Assembly (NCBI RefSeq): GCF_023515955.1
Contig: NZ_CP097322.1
Location: 1,178,001 to 1,242,000 of the forward strand
Reading direction: 5' to 3'
DNA length: 64,000 nucleotides
From: Streptomyces sp. RerS4
GTDB taxonomy: Bacteria > Actinomycetota > Actinomycetes > Streptomycetales > Streptomycetaceae
This document shows positions 42,065 through 50,190 of the stretch, one piece after another. The notes under the pieces were generated by a model. That model was not told where the DNA came from, searched no databases, and saw nothing but the letters and a program-made list of their open reading frames with translations. Numbering within the stretch: the stretch's first letter is position 1; each line of letters begins with the position of its first letter. Made by a program: the position numbers and the translations under genes.

Positions 42065-42475
42065 ATGACGTCGCACCAGAGCACCCAGACGATGAAGCCC
42101 GCGACCGCGGCGAAGAAGCTGGGTGTGTACCTCGAGGCCACCCCCGCAGAGTTCCAGGAGGGTGTCGTCTCGCGCACCGAGCTGAACGCCCTCCAGTCCG
42201 ACCCGCCCGCGTGGCTGGTGGAGCTGCGGCGCAACGGTCCGCACCCCCGGCCGGTGGTCGCGGCCAAGCTCGGCGTCTCCATCGCCGGTCTCGCGCGCGG
42301 CGGGGTCACCGAGGCGCTCACGACCGAGCAGATCGAGGCCCTGAAGCAGGAGAACCCCGAGTGGCTGCAGAAGGAGCGCGCCACCCAGGCCGAGGTCCGC
42401 AAGGAAGCGGTCCGCATCAAGGAGATGCAGGCCGAGAAGGCCGAGAAGGCGGCGCGCCGCGACGACGATCGCTGA
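42065..42475 (+). CDS. DUF5997 family protein
   Basis: A 136-aa soluble protein. It has MKPATAAKKLGVYLEATPAEFQ, PPAWLVELRRNGPHPRPVVAAKLGVS and a highly charged C-terminal helix (EAVRIKEMQAEKAEKAARRDDD). The central part (KLGVSIAGLARGGVTEALTTEQI) looks like a small helical DNA- or protein-binding unit. The family is widespread in actinobacteria and of unknown function; it often sits divergently from a LysR-like effector-domain gene, as here. Confidence 0.85.
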   Translation: MTSHQSTQTMKPATAAKKLGVYLEATPAEFQEGVVSRTELNALQSDPPAWLVELRRNGPHPRPVVAAKLGVSIAGLARGGVTEALTTEQIEALKQENPEWLQKERATQAEVRKEAVRIKEMQAEKAEKAARRDDDR

Positions 42476-42527
42476 CGCGCCGAGCCGCCACCCCCGCAGC
42501 ACCGCAGCACCGCAGCAGTACCCGCGC

Positions 42528-42562
42528 CGACGGCCGGGCCGGTCCCTCCGGCCCGGCCGTCG
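42528..42562 (+). terminator. Hairpin terminator
   Basis: A perfect 15-bp stem, CGACGGCCGGGCCGG (42528-42542) with 42548-42562, and a TCCCT loop, 53 bp after the DUF5997 stop. Three ACCGCAGC direct repeats lie just before it. Confidence 0.85.
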
Positions 42563-42749
42563 GTCGTTCTCCCCTCCACGGCGCGTGCCCGCCCGTAGCG
42601 CTGCGTGACGGACCGACGTCGGCCCGTCGGATCACCGAATCGCTGAAACCGGTTCGGCCGCGCGGCGTTAGAAGGACGGACCGGCGTGCGCGCCCCGCGT
42701 GCGCCGGCGTCCGGACGACACGGACGCACCGCCGAGTACGAGGAGCGAG

Positions 42750-43697
42750 ATGACCGACCCGACACCGGTCCCGGCCGGATCCGGCCGCAGGAGACTGGCG
42801 GCCCGCTGCCGGCGGATCACCGAGGCCCCGCCGTTCGGGATGGCCGTCTTCGGCGTGATCCTGTTCAACGCGGGGCTGATGGGTGCCGAGACGTACAGCG
42901 GGCTGGCCGCGGCGCACGACCGGCTCCTCCAGCTCGCCGAGCAGGGCTGCCTCACCCTGTTCACGCTGGAGATCCTGCTGCGCCTGGGCGCGTACGCCGA
43001 CCGGCCGAAAGCATTCTTCCGGGACCCCTGGAACATCTTCGACCTGCTGATCGTGGTCTCGGCCTTCCTGCCGGTGCTCCGCGAGAACACCACCGTCCTA
43101 CGGCTCCTGCGGCTCGCCCGCGTGCTGCGCACCGCCCGTTTCCTGCCCCACCTGCGGATCCTGTTGCTCGCGGTCGGCCGCAGCCTGCCGGGCACCGCCA
43201 GCTTCCTCTTCGTCGGCGCGCTCGTGCTGTACGTGTACGCCATGGTGGGCTGGGTCTGCTTCGCGGGGTCGGACCCGGGTCACTACGGGTCGATCGGCCG
43301 GGCGATGCTCACCCTGTTCCTGCTGACCACCCTGGACGGCCTGACCGACGCCGTCCGCGCCGGGCTGGAGATCTCCCGGTTCAGCATCGTCTACTACGCC
43401 TCCTACGCGCTGCTCGCCTCCTTCGTCCTCGTCAACGTACTGATCGGCGTGGTCCTCAACTCCCTCGACGAGGCACGGGAGATGGAGGACGCCGACGCGC
43501 GGGCGCGGGAGCGCGCCGCGAACGACACCGACCCCGCCGAGGAGCTGCGGCAGCGGATCACCGCGGCCCGCCTCGCGCTGGACGACCTGGAGGCGAGCCT
43601 GACGGACGTACCGCCCACCCTTCCCGGCCCCGGCTCCGACGCCGACGCCGACCCCGCCGGACAGCGGGCCGGGCGGCAGCTCGAATCGGCGCGCTGA
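42750..43697 (+). CDS. Ion transport protein, voltage-gated channel family
   Basis: A 315-aa six-helix channel subunit of the bacterial Na+/Ca2+ type. S1 lies at FGMAVFGVILFNAGLMG, and S2-S3 include FTLEILLRLG and NIFDLLIVVSAFLP. S4 has arginines every third residue (LRLLRLARVLRTARF). The pore loop reads LTTLDGLTDAV, with Asp where the classical filter has Glu (LESWxS). S6 is LVNVLIGVVLNSL, followed by a coiled-coil tail. GAGGAG precedes ATG 42750. Selectivity cannot be told from sequence alone. Confidence 0.88.
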   Translation: MTDPTPVPAGSGRRRLAARCRRITEAPPFGMAVFGVILFNAGLMGAETYSGLAAAHDRLLQLAEQGCLTLFTLEILLRLGAYADRPKAFFRDPWNIFDLLIVVSAFLPVLRENTTVLRLLRLARVLRTARFLPHLRILLLAVGRSLPGTASFLFVGALVLYVYAMVGWVCFAGSDPGHYGSIGRAMLTLFLLTTLDGLTDAVRAGLEISRFSIVYYASYALLASFVLVNVLIGVVLNSLDEAREMEDADARARERAANDTDPAEELRQRITAARLALDDLEASLTDVPPTLPGPGSDADADPAGQRAGRQLESAR

Positions 43698-43834
43698 ACC
43701 GCCCGAGGCGAACGGCTCGGTTTCGGCCATCCCGTACCGCACCCGTTCCGCACTCTTGCCCCGACTCCCTTGCCCTGTGCGAGAGTTGGCCCCTTGCGCC
43801 GGGTCGGTGGGCCGACGGGGAGGGTGGACGGGGC

Positions 43835-44251
43835 ATGAGTGGCGAGGTGCGTACGGTCGAGGTCCCCCTGGGGGACGGCACCGACGGGGTGGTGCGCGTA
43901 CAGATACGGGAGGTGGACGACTCGTTGGCGCGCGTCGGGCGCGGCAACGGGGCCGTGGCGCGGGCCTCCCGGAGCTTCGGCGAGATGGTGGACGGCATAC
44001 GGCCGGTCGCGGACGGTTTCGTGAGCCGGCTGAGCGGGCTCGTCCACCGGCCCGACGAGATCACCCTGGAGTTCGGGGTGTCCCTTTCGGCCGAGGCGGA
44101 CGTCGTCATCGCGAGCACCGCCACCGCGGCCAACTTCGCCGTGACCCTGACGTGGAACGCCCCGGTCGCCCCCGCCGGCCCGGTCGACCCCATCGCCCCC
44201 ACCGCCCCGGTCGCCCCGGTCGCTCCGTCCGGGCAGCCGGACAGCGCCTGA
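43835..44251 (+). CDS. Trypco1-type (CU044_2847 family) small protein
   Basis: A 138-aa protein: two short beta strands (RTVEVPLGDGTDGVVRVQI), a helical middle, and IRPVADGFVSRLSGL-HRPDEITLEFGVSLSAEADVVIAS, matching the trypsin-co-occurring domain described from comparative genomics. The last 30 residues are Pro/Ala/Val-rich. It lies 14 bp before the trypsin-nSTAND gene and should be a partner or substrate of that protease. Molecular function unknown. Confidence 0.8.
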   Translation: MSGEVRTVEVPLGDGTDGVVRVQIREVDDSLARVGRGNGAVARASRSFGEMVDGIRPVADGFVSRLSGLVHRPDEITLEFGVSLSAEADVVIASTATAANFAVTLTWNAPVAPAGPVDPIAPTAPVAPVAPSGQPDSA

Positions 44252-44265
44252 CGACGGAGCGCGGG

Positions 44266-47200
44266 ATGACCACCGGAGCGGGTTCCACGCACGCGGACGC
44301 CGTACTCGCCGCCGCCATCGTCCGGGTCGGCGCGGCCGGCGCCCCGGCCGGGGTGGGCTTCCTCATCGCCCCCGACCTGGTGCTGACCTGCGCCCACGTC
44401 GTCACCGACGCGCTGGGCCTGCCGCGCACCCACCCCTCGGCTCCGACCGGCGTCCTCGCCCTGGACCGTCCCCTGTCGGGCGTGCCGGGCCTGATCGATG
44501 CCGAGGTGGCGCACTGGGTGCCGCTGCGGGAGGACGGCACCGGGGACATCGCCGTCCTGCGCACGCCGCGCCCGCCCGCCGGGGTGGTCCCGCCACCCAT
44601 GGCCTCGCCGGCGAGCGTGTGGGAGCACCCCGTACGGGTCGCCGGCTTCCCGGCCGCCTTTCCCGGCGGGGTCTGGCACGCGGGCCGACTGCGCGGCCGG
44701 ACCGCCGAGGACTGGGTGCAGCTCTCGGGCGCCGACCAGCAGGGCGTGCCCGTCGACAAGGGGTTCAGCGGGAGTCCCGTCTGGGACGAGGAGGCGCGGG
44801 CCGTCGTCGGGATGGTCGTGGCCGCGCAGCTGTCCGGGGACCGGCAGAGCTTCGTGATCCCGATCGAGACCCTGGTCGCGGAGGTGCCCGCGCTCGCCCC
44901 GGTCCTGAGCCCCGACTCCCCGTTCCGGGGGCTGGTCACGTTCCAGGAGTCCGACGCGGGGGTGTACTTCGGCCGGGACGCCGAGGCCGACGAGGTGACG
45001 GCGCTCCTCGACGCGGGTCCGCGCCCGTACGTGGCCCTCGTCGGCCCCTCGGGCTGCGGGAAGTCCTCCCTGGCCCTGGCCGGGGTGGCGCCCCGGCTGC
45101 GCGCCCGGGGGCACGAGGTGCTGGTGCTGCGGGCCGCCGACGGGCTCCCCGTCCGCACCGCCCTCGCGGCCGAACTGGCCCGCCTGGCCCATCCGGAGCT
45201 GCGGGGCGGGCCCCGGGCGGCCGCGCTGCGGGAACTGGAGGACTCCCTGACGCGGCGCGGGCTGTTGGACACCGCGCGGCTGGTGCTCGGGACCCCGACC
45301 GGCCGGTTCCTCGTCGTACTGGACCAGGCGGAGGCGCTGCTCGCGCACGCCCGGGGCACGGAGGGCGACGAGGACGGAGCGCGGCTGCTCTTCCCCGAGC
45401 CGCCCCCGGCCGGGCTGCGGGTGCTCGTCACCCTGCGGGCGGACTTCCTGGAGGCGGCCCTGTCCCACCCGGTCCTGGGCCCCGCCCTGGACCGGGCCGC
45501 CCTGCGGCCCCTGCGGCCGATGAGCCGGGCGCAGCTGTCGGAGGTGATCCTGCGGCCGCTGTCCGCCATCCCCGCCGTGTCCTACGACCCCGGGTTGGTC
45601 GCGCGGATGCTGGACGACGCCGGCGTCGAGCCGGGCGCCCTGCCGCTGCTGGGCTTCGTGCTGGCGCGGCTGTGGGACGAGCGGGCCGCCGGACGGCTGC
45701 GGTTCGACTCGTACGAGGAGATCGGCGGCGTGCGCGGCGCCCTGGGCCGGCACGCGGAGGCCGCCTGGCAGGTGTGCGTCTCCGACGCCGACCGGGACGA
45801 GGCCCTGCGCCTGCTGACCTCGCTGGTGCGGGTCCTGCCGGGCGGTGAGGCCCCGCTGCGCGCCGTGGTGAGCCGGGCGGAGGCGGGCGAGGAGCGGTGG
45901 CGGATCGCCGGGTCGCTGGCGGAGCGGCGGATCCTGGTCGTCGGCGGTGATCCGGAGCACGGGCAGAGCGTGGAGCTGGCGCACGAGGCGTTGATCGCCG
46001 CCTGGCCCACCCTGGCCGGGCAGGTGGCGGAGAACCGCGCGTTCCTGTCCTGGCGGGCCGGGTTCCGGCGGGAGTTGGAGGTGTGGCGGGAGCACGGGCG
46101 GGCCCGGGACCAGCTCCTGACGGGCGCCCCGTTGGACGCCGCCGTGGAGCAGACGGGCAGCCGTCGGGCGGAGCTGACGTCGGAGGAGGCGGAGTTCCTC
46201 GACCGGTCGGTGGCCCGGCGGGCCGAGGAGGCGGCGAAGCGCCGGCGCGACCGGCGGCGCGCCCGCGTGGCCGTGTGCGTCCTGGTGGCCTTGCTGCTCG
46301 TGGCGGGTCTGGCGACGTGGCGGCTGCGGCTCGCGAACGACCGCCTCGACGAGGACCTGCGGCGGGCGGCGTCCCCGCAGCTGTCGGCGCTGGCGACCCG
46401 GCTGGACGACGTGTCGGTGGTCACCTCCTCCCTGATGGGGGCCGCCGCCTACCGCACGGCGCCGAGCTCCGAGGCCAAGACGGTCCTGCTGGAGCAGTAC
46501 CTGCGCATGCGGCACGTCGAGCGGGTCGTGGTGGAGGGCAAGGGCGACGTGGAGGACGCCGTGCTCAGCGAGGACACGGACCAGGTCACGATCGGCCTGA
46601 GCAGTGGCGAGGTACTCATCGCGGACCTGGGCGAAGGTCCGCCGCGCCTGAGCAGTCCCGGGAACAGGCAGCGGCTGGTGACGGCCTCCCCCGACGGCAA
46701 CGCGGCCGCTTCCTCCGGGTACCAGGGTCAGCTGAGAGTGGGCCTTCGTGCGAAGGACGGCAGTTGGCGCCAGGTGGAACTGCGTGGCAAGGAGGCCGCG
46801 CGGCAGAACGCCCAGGGCGCGACCGAGCTGCGGTTCGACGCCACCGGGGAGCGGGTGCTCGCCGCCGTCCCCGGCGAGGGGGTCAGGGTGTGGCAGGCGG
46901 CCACGGGGCAGCGTACGGGCGCGGACCTCGCCCCGCCCGCCGGCTGGCGCGTCTCGCACGCCTGGTTCGGGCCGGGGGGCGAGAGCGTGATCGGGCGGAT
47001 CGTCCAGGAGGGGGCCGCCTCCACGGCCAACGGAAGGCTCGTGCGCTGGCAGCTCTCCGACGGCCGCCGGGACGACGAGCCGTTGCCGGGCCAGTCGGGT
47101 CAGTCGGGTCAGTCGGGGCAGCCAGGGCAATCGGCTCAATCGACTCAGGAGGTCGGCGCCGTCACGGTGAGCGGGGACGGCTCCACCCTCGTCCGCTGCA

Positions 47201-48663
47201 CCGCCGAGGGAACCCTCCAGGTGTGGGACCTGGCCGGCGGGCCCCGGGTGAAACGGCAGTACAGCACCTCCCAGTTGGGGCTGGTCTGTCCGCTGTACGT
47301 ACCCCGGCTCGACCGTACCGGGCGCTTCCTGATCAACCCGGCGCAGCGTTTCGGCCCCGCGCTCGGCCACTTCCGGTTCCTGGTGCTCGACCTCCAGGAG
47401 GGGCTGCCCTCCACCTTGGACCTGCCGGCGGCCGCGCAGACGGACGAGTTCCTGTCCGGTACGGGACAGCCGCCGGTCGTCAGCCTGGCCGGGCCGCCCG
47501 ACGCCATGAAGGTGGCCTTCGCCGTGGCCGGGACGCTCGTCACCGCCCCCGTGCCGCGCCCCACCTCGTTCGACAGCGCCATGATGACCTCCCTGATCCG
47601 GACCGTCGACGCCGACCACAACCGGATCGCGACCGTCGACGCGGACGGCGCCACCCTGCGCCTGTGGGACCTGAAGGAGCGGCGCCAGCTCGCGGCCGTA
47701 CGGCCCTCCGCACCCCTGGCCCGCCTGTATCCGGCGTTCAGTCCGGACGGCAGGCGGCTGCTGACCGTGACGGCGGACGGCCAGGGCGTGCTGGTGTGGG
47801 ACCTGGCCCCGGCCGGCGGCGGGCCCGTCCTCGCCGAGGCTCGGCGGATCACCCTGCCCGGCCCGCCGGGCGTCGATCCCGCCCGCCCGGACCCGAGGAC
47901 GGGGCGCACGCCGGCCTGGGTGAACGTCGGCTTCGACGGTTCGGACCACGCGGTGATCTCGGCGGTCTCCTACGTGTCCCGCTGGGACCTGCGCACGGGG
48001 ACCGAGGCCGGCCGCCTCTACCGGCCCCCGGTCCAGGAGGCCGCCGAAGTGGCCGGCGCGGCGGCGACCGTGTTCGCGGTGCCCCGCCCAGGGCACCAGC
48101 AGGCGGCGGTGCGCACGATCAACGAGCAGATCCTGCTGTGGGACTTCGAGCGGGGCGCGGTCGTGGAGACGATCGGCGTGCTCCGCGGCCCGTTGCGGCA
48201 GATGAACTTCGACGCGGGCGGCCGGCTGCTCGCCGCGGTGACGGTCTCCGGCGAGCTCCAGATCCTCGACCTGGAGCGGCCTCTGACGGGCGAGGACGCC
48301 AAGGACGGCAAGTGGAAGTGGAAGGTGGTCAGCTACCAGGGCGTGCTGTGGCTGAACGGCTTCCCCACCGCGGGCACCGTGAGCACGGTGGGCACCGCCA
48401 ACTCCTTCACCTTCTGGGACCTGGAGAGTCACGCCGAGCTGTACCACTTCACCCCCGGCTACGGGGCCACCGGCGACTGGTCGGCGGACGGCGGGGCACT
48501 CGCCTGGGCCGAGGGCTCTTCCGTGGAAGTGATACCCCTGGACCCGGAACGGTGGCGGGCACGGGCCTGCGAGCTGGCCGGCCGGGACCTGAGCGCGGCC
48601 GAGAAGCGCCTCCTGCCCACCGGCAGCCACTCCGACGCCTGCGCCGGGCTGCCGAAGCCCTGA
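44266..48663 (+). CDS. Trypsin-nSTAND1-TM-WD40 protein (predicted conflict-system effector/sensor)
   Basis: A 1465-aa modular protein. Residues 1-215 are a trypsin-like serine protease with an apparent intact triad: His44 (TCAHVV), Asp94 (GDIAVL) and Ser168 (GFSGSPV). An nSTAND NTPase follows (about 225-640) with Walker A GPSGCGKSSL (Lys266) and Walker B FLVVLDQAEALL. A single TM helix lies at about 665-685 (VAVCVLVALLLVAGLATW), and a WD40 propeller of many blades fills 740-1440. GCGGG precedes the ATG weakly. Comparative genomics places this architecture with trypco proteins among NTP-dependent immunity or signalling systems: ligand binding to WD40, NTPase switching, protease release. Function here is inferred only. 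Confidence 0.88.
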   Translation: MTTGAGSTHADAVLAAAIVRVGAAGAPAGVGFLIAPDLVLTCAHVVTDALGLPRTHPSAPTGVLALDRPLSGVPGLIDAEVAHWVPLREDGTGDIAVLRTPRPPAGVVPPPMASPASVWEHPVRVAGFPAAFPGGVWHAGRLRGRTAEDWVQLSGADQQGVPVDKGFSGSPVWDEEARAVVGMVVAAQLSGDRQSFVIPIETLVAEVPALAPVLSPDSPFRGLVTFQESDAGVYFGRDAEADEVTALLDAGPRPYVALVGPSGCGKSSLALAGVAPRLRARGHEVLVLRAADGLPVRTALAAELARLAHPELRGGPRAAALRELEDSLTRRGLLDTARLVLGTPTGRFLVVLDQAEALLAHARGTEGDEDGARLLFPEPPPAGLRVLVTLRADFLEAALSHPVLGPALDRAALRPLRPMSRAQLSEVILRPLSAIPAVSYDPGLVARMLDDAGVEPGALPLLGFVLARLWDERAAGRLRFDSYEEIGGVRGALGRHAEAAWQVCVSDADRDEALRLLTSLVRVLPGGEAPLRAVVSRAEAGEERWRIAGSLAERRILVVGGDPEHGQSVELAHEALIAAWPTLAGQVAENRAFLSWRAGFRRELEVWREHGRARDQLLTGAPLDAAVEQTGSRRAELTSEEAEFLDRSVARRAEEAAKRRRDRRRARVAVCVLVALLLVAGLATWRLRLANDRLDEDLRRAASPQLSALATRLDDVSVVTSSLMGAAAYRTAPSSEAKTVLLEQYLRMRHVERVVVEGKGDVEDAVLSEDTDQVTIGLSSGEVLIADLGEGPPRLSSPGNRQRLVTASPDGNAAASSGYQGQLRVGLRAKDGSWRQVELRGKEAARQNAQGATELRFDATGERVLAAVPGEGVRVWQAATGQRTGADLAPPAGWRVSHAWFGPGGESVIGRIVQEGAASTANGRLVRWQLSDGRRDDEPLPGQSGQSGQSGQPGQSAQSTQEVGAVTVSGDGSTLVRCTAEGTLQVWDLAGGPRVKRQYSTSQLGLVCPLYVPRLDRTGRFLINPAQRFGPALGHFRFLVLDLQEGLPSTLDLPAAAQTDEFLSGTGQPPVVSLAGPPDAMKVAFAVAGTLVTAPVPRPTSFDSAMMTSLIRTVDADHNRIATVDADGATLRLWDLKERRQLAAVRPSAPLARLYPAFSPDGRRLLTVTADGQGVLVWDLAPAGGGPVLAEARRITLPGPPGVDPARPDPRTGRTPAWVNVGFDGSDHAVISAVSYVSRWDLRTGTEAGRLYRPPVQEAAEVAGAAATVFAVPRPGHQQAAVRTINEQILLWDFERGAVVETIGVLRGPLRQMNFDAGGRLLAAVTVSGELQILDLERPLTGEDAKDGKWKWKVVSYQGVLWLNGFPTAGTVSTVGTANSFTFWDLESHAELYHFTPGYGATGDWSADGGALAWAEGSSVEVIPLDPERWRARACELAGRDLSAAEKRLLPTGSHSDACAGLPKP

Positions 48664-48744
48664 CCGGGCGGCGGATGTGACGGAAGTCTGACGGGCGGGC
48701 CGCGACCCTGGCGCCCCGGGCGGAGGCGGTGGTCGAATCGGCGG

Positions 48745-49539
48745 GTGAGCACAGCAGCGGACGAACCCCACACCGGAGCGGACCCCGCGCCCGACGGCCC
48801 CGGCAGCCCCGCGGCACCGGACGCCGGCCCCGACGGCCACGGCGCCCCGGTCGGGCGGCGGCTGGTCTTCGGGATGGTCGGGCTCGGCGTCGCCGGGCTC
48901 GCGGCCGCGCCCTGGCTGCGGCGCGGTCTCGAAGCCGGGCTGGGCTCCGTGGCCGGCAAGGATCCGACCGGCCTGACCGCGCTGCTCCCGGCGGGCGGCG
49001 GGTTCCGCTACTACTCCGTCGCCGCCTCCGTGCCCGAGCGGGGCCCGGCGGACTACCGGCTCACCGTCGACGGACTGGTCGAGCGGCCGGCCACGTACGA
49101 CCTCGAAGCGCTGCGGCGGATGCCCCAGACGCGGGTGGTCCGTGACGTGCAGTGCGTCACGGGGTGGCGGGTCCCCGCGACCCCGTTCGAGGGGGTGCCC
49201 GTGGCACGGCTCCTCGACGCCGCCGGGGTGCTGCCCGAGGCCCGTGCCATCCGCTTCACGTGCTTCGACGGGACGTACACCGAGAGCCTGACCCTGCCCC
49301 AGGCCCGACGCGACGACGTCATGGTGGCGCTGCGGATGCGGGACCGGCCGCTGGGCCACGACCACGGCGGGCCGGCCCGGCTGTACGTGGCGCCCATGTA
49401 CTTCTACAAGTCCGCCAAGTGGCTCTCCGGGATCACCGTGACCCGCGAGGTGCGGCCGGGTTACTGGGAGGAGCTCGGCTATGACGTCGACGCCTGGGTC
49501 GGCACGTCGAACGGACGCGACGATGCCCCGACCGTCTGA
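48745..49539 (+). CDS. Molybdopterin-dependent oxidoreductase (sulfite oxidase/MsrP-like)
   Basis: A 264-aa protein of the oxidoreductase molybdopterin-binding fold. A hydrophobic N-terminal segment (LVFGMVGLGVAGLAAAPWL, about residues 41-59) is a signal anchor. The Mo-ligand cysteine is in VVRDVQCVTGWRVP (Cys137), followed by YVAPMYFYKSAKW near the C-terminus. GTG 48745 is the start. It overlaps the following cytochrome b gene by 17 bases, suggesting an MsrP-MsrQ-like or sulfite oxidase-like pair. Confidence 0.87.
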   Translation: MSTAADEPHTGADPAPDGPGSPAAPDAGPDGHGAPVGRRLVFGMVGLGVAGLAAAPWLRRGLEAGLGSVAGKDPTGLTALLPAGGGFRYYSVAASVPERGPADYRLTVDGLVERPATYDLEALRRMPQTRVVRDVQCVTGWRVPATPFEGVPVARLLDAAGVLPEARAIRFTCFDGTYTESLTLPQARRDDVMVALRMRDRPLGHDHGGPARLYVAPMYFYKSAKWLSGITVTREVRPGYWEELGYDVDAWVGTSNGRDDAPTV

Positions 49540-50122
49540 CGTACGCCGCTTCGGCCCCGCCCAGCGCCGCGTCCACCGGGCCTCCGCCGCGCTGATGGGC
49601 GTCTGCGTGCTCTCGGCCGCCTGCCTGTACCTGCCGCCGCTCGCGCAACTCGTCGGACGCCGCCACCTCCTGGTCACCGTGCACGAGTGGTCCGGGATCG
49701 CCCTGCCGGTACCGTTCCTGCTGGGTACGGCCTCCCGCGCCTTCCGCGGCGACCTGCGGGTGCTGAACCGGTTCGGGCCGCACGACCGGGTCTGGCTGCG
49801 CTCCGCGCTGCGCCGGCGCGGGCCGCGCCCGGCCGGGAAGTTCAACGCCGGGCAGAAGGTGTACGCGGCCTGGCTGGCCGGCGCCGTCCTGGTACTGGCG
49901 GGTACGGGGCTGCCGATGTGGTTCACCGGCCTGGCGCCGCTCGTGGTGCGTGGCGGGGCGGCGTTCGTGCACGAGTGGCTCGCGCTCGCGGTGGGGCTCG
50001 TCCTGGCCGGGCACATCGGCAAGGCGTGGGGCGACCCGGAGGCGCGGCGGGGGCTGCGCACCGGTTTCGTTGGTCGGTGGTGGGCGGAGCGCGAGCATCC
50101 GTTGTGGCGGCCGGGCGAGTGA
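49523..50122 (+). CDS. Membrane cytochrome b/b6-type protein
   Basis: A 199-aa integral membrane protein with four hydrophobic helices (ALMGVCVLSAACLYL, WSGIALPVPFLLG, LAGAVLVLAGTGLPMW, WLALAVGLVLAGHIG). It has conserved histidines suited to haem binding (VHRAS, VHEWSG, VHEWLA, GHIGKAW). It probably passes electrons to the overlapping molybdoenzyme. ATG 49523 is preferred; ATG 49481, with a GGAGGAG upstream, is possible. Confidence 0.82.
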   Translation: MPRPSDVRRFGPAQRRVHRASAALMGVCVLSAACLYLPPLAQLVGRRHLLVTVHEWSGIALPVPFLLGTASRAFRGDLRVLNRFGPHDRVWLRSALRRRGPRPAGKFNAGQKVYAAWLAGAVLVLAGTGLPMWFTGLAPLVVRGGAAFVHEWLALAVGLVLAGHIGKAWGDPEARRGLRTGFVGRWWAEREHPLWRPGE

Positions 50123-50190
50123 CGGGCGCCGCACCGACGCCCGCCGGCCCGCCGGCCCGTCAGCCCGTCACTCCGTCCACCCCTCCCCGA

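Noticed and set aside
43558..50061. 2167-aa open frame on the minus strand
   Set aside because: It is the antisense shadow of the channel, trypco, STAND and molybdoenzyme genes; those have clear domains on the plus strand, whereas this frame has only low-complexity sequence.
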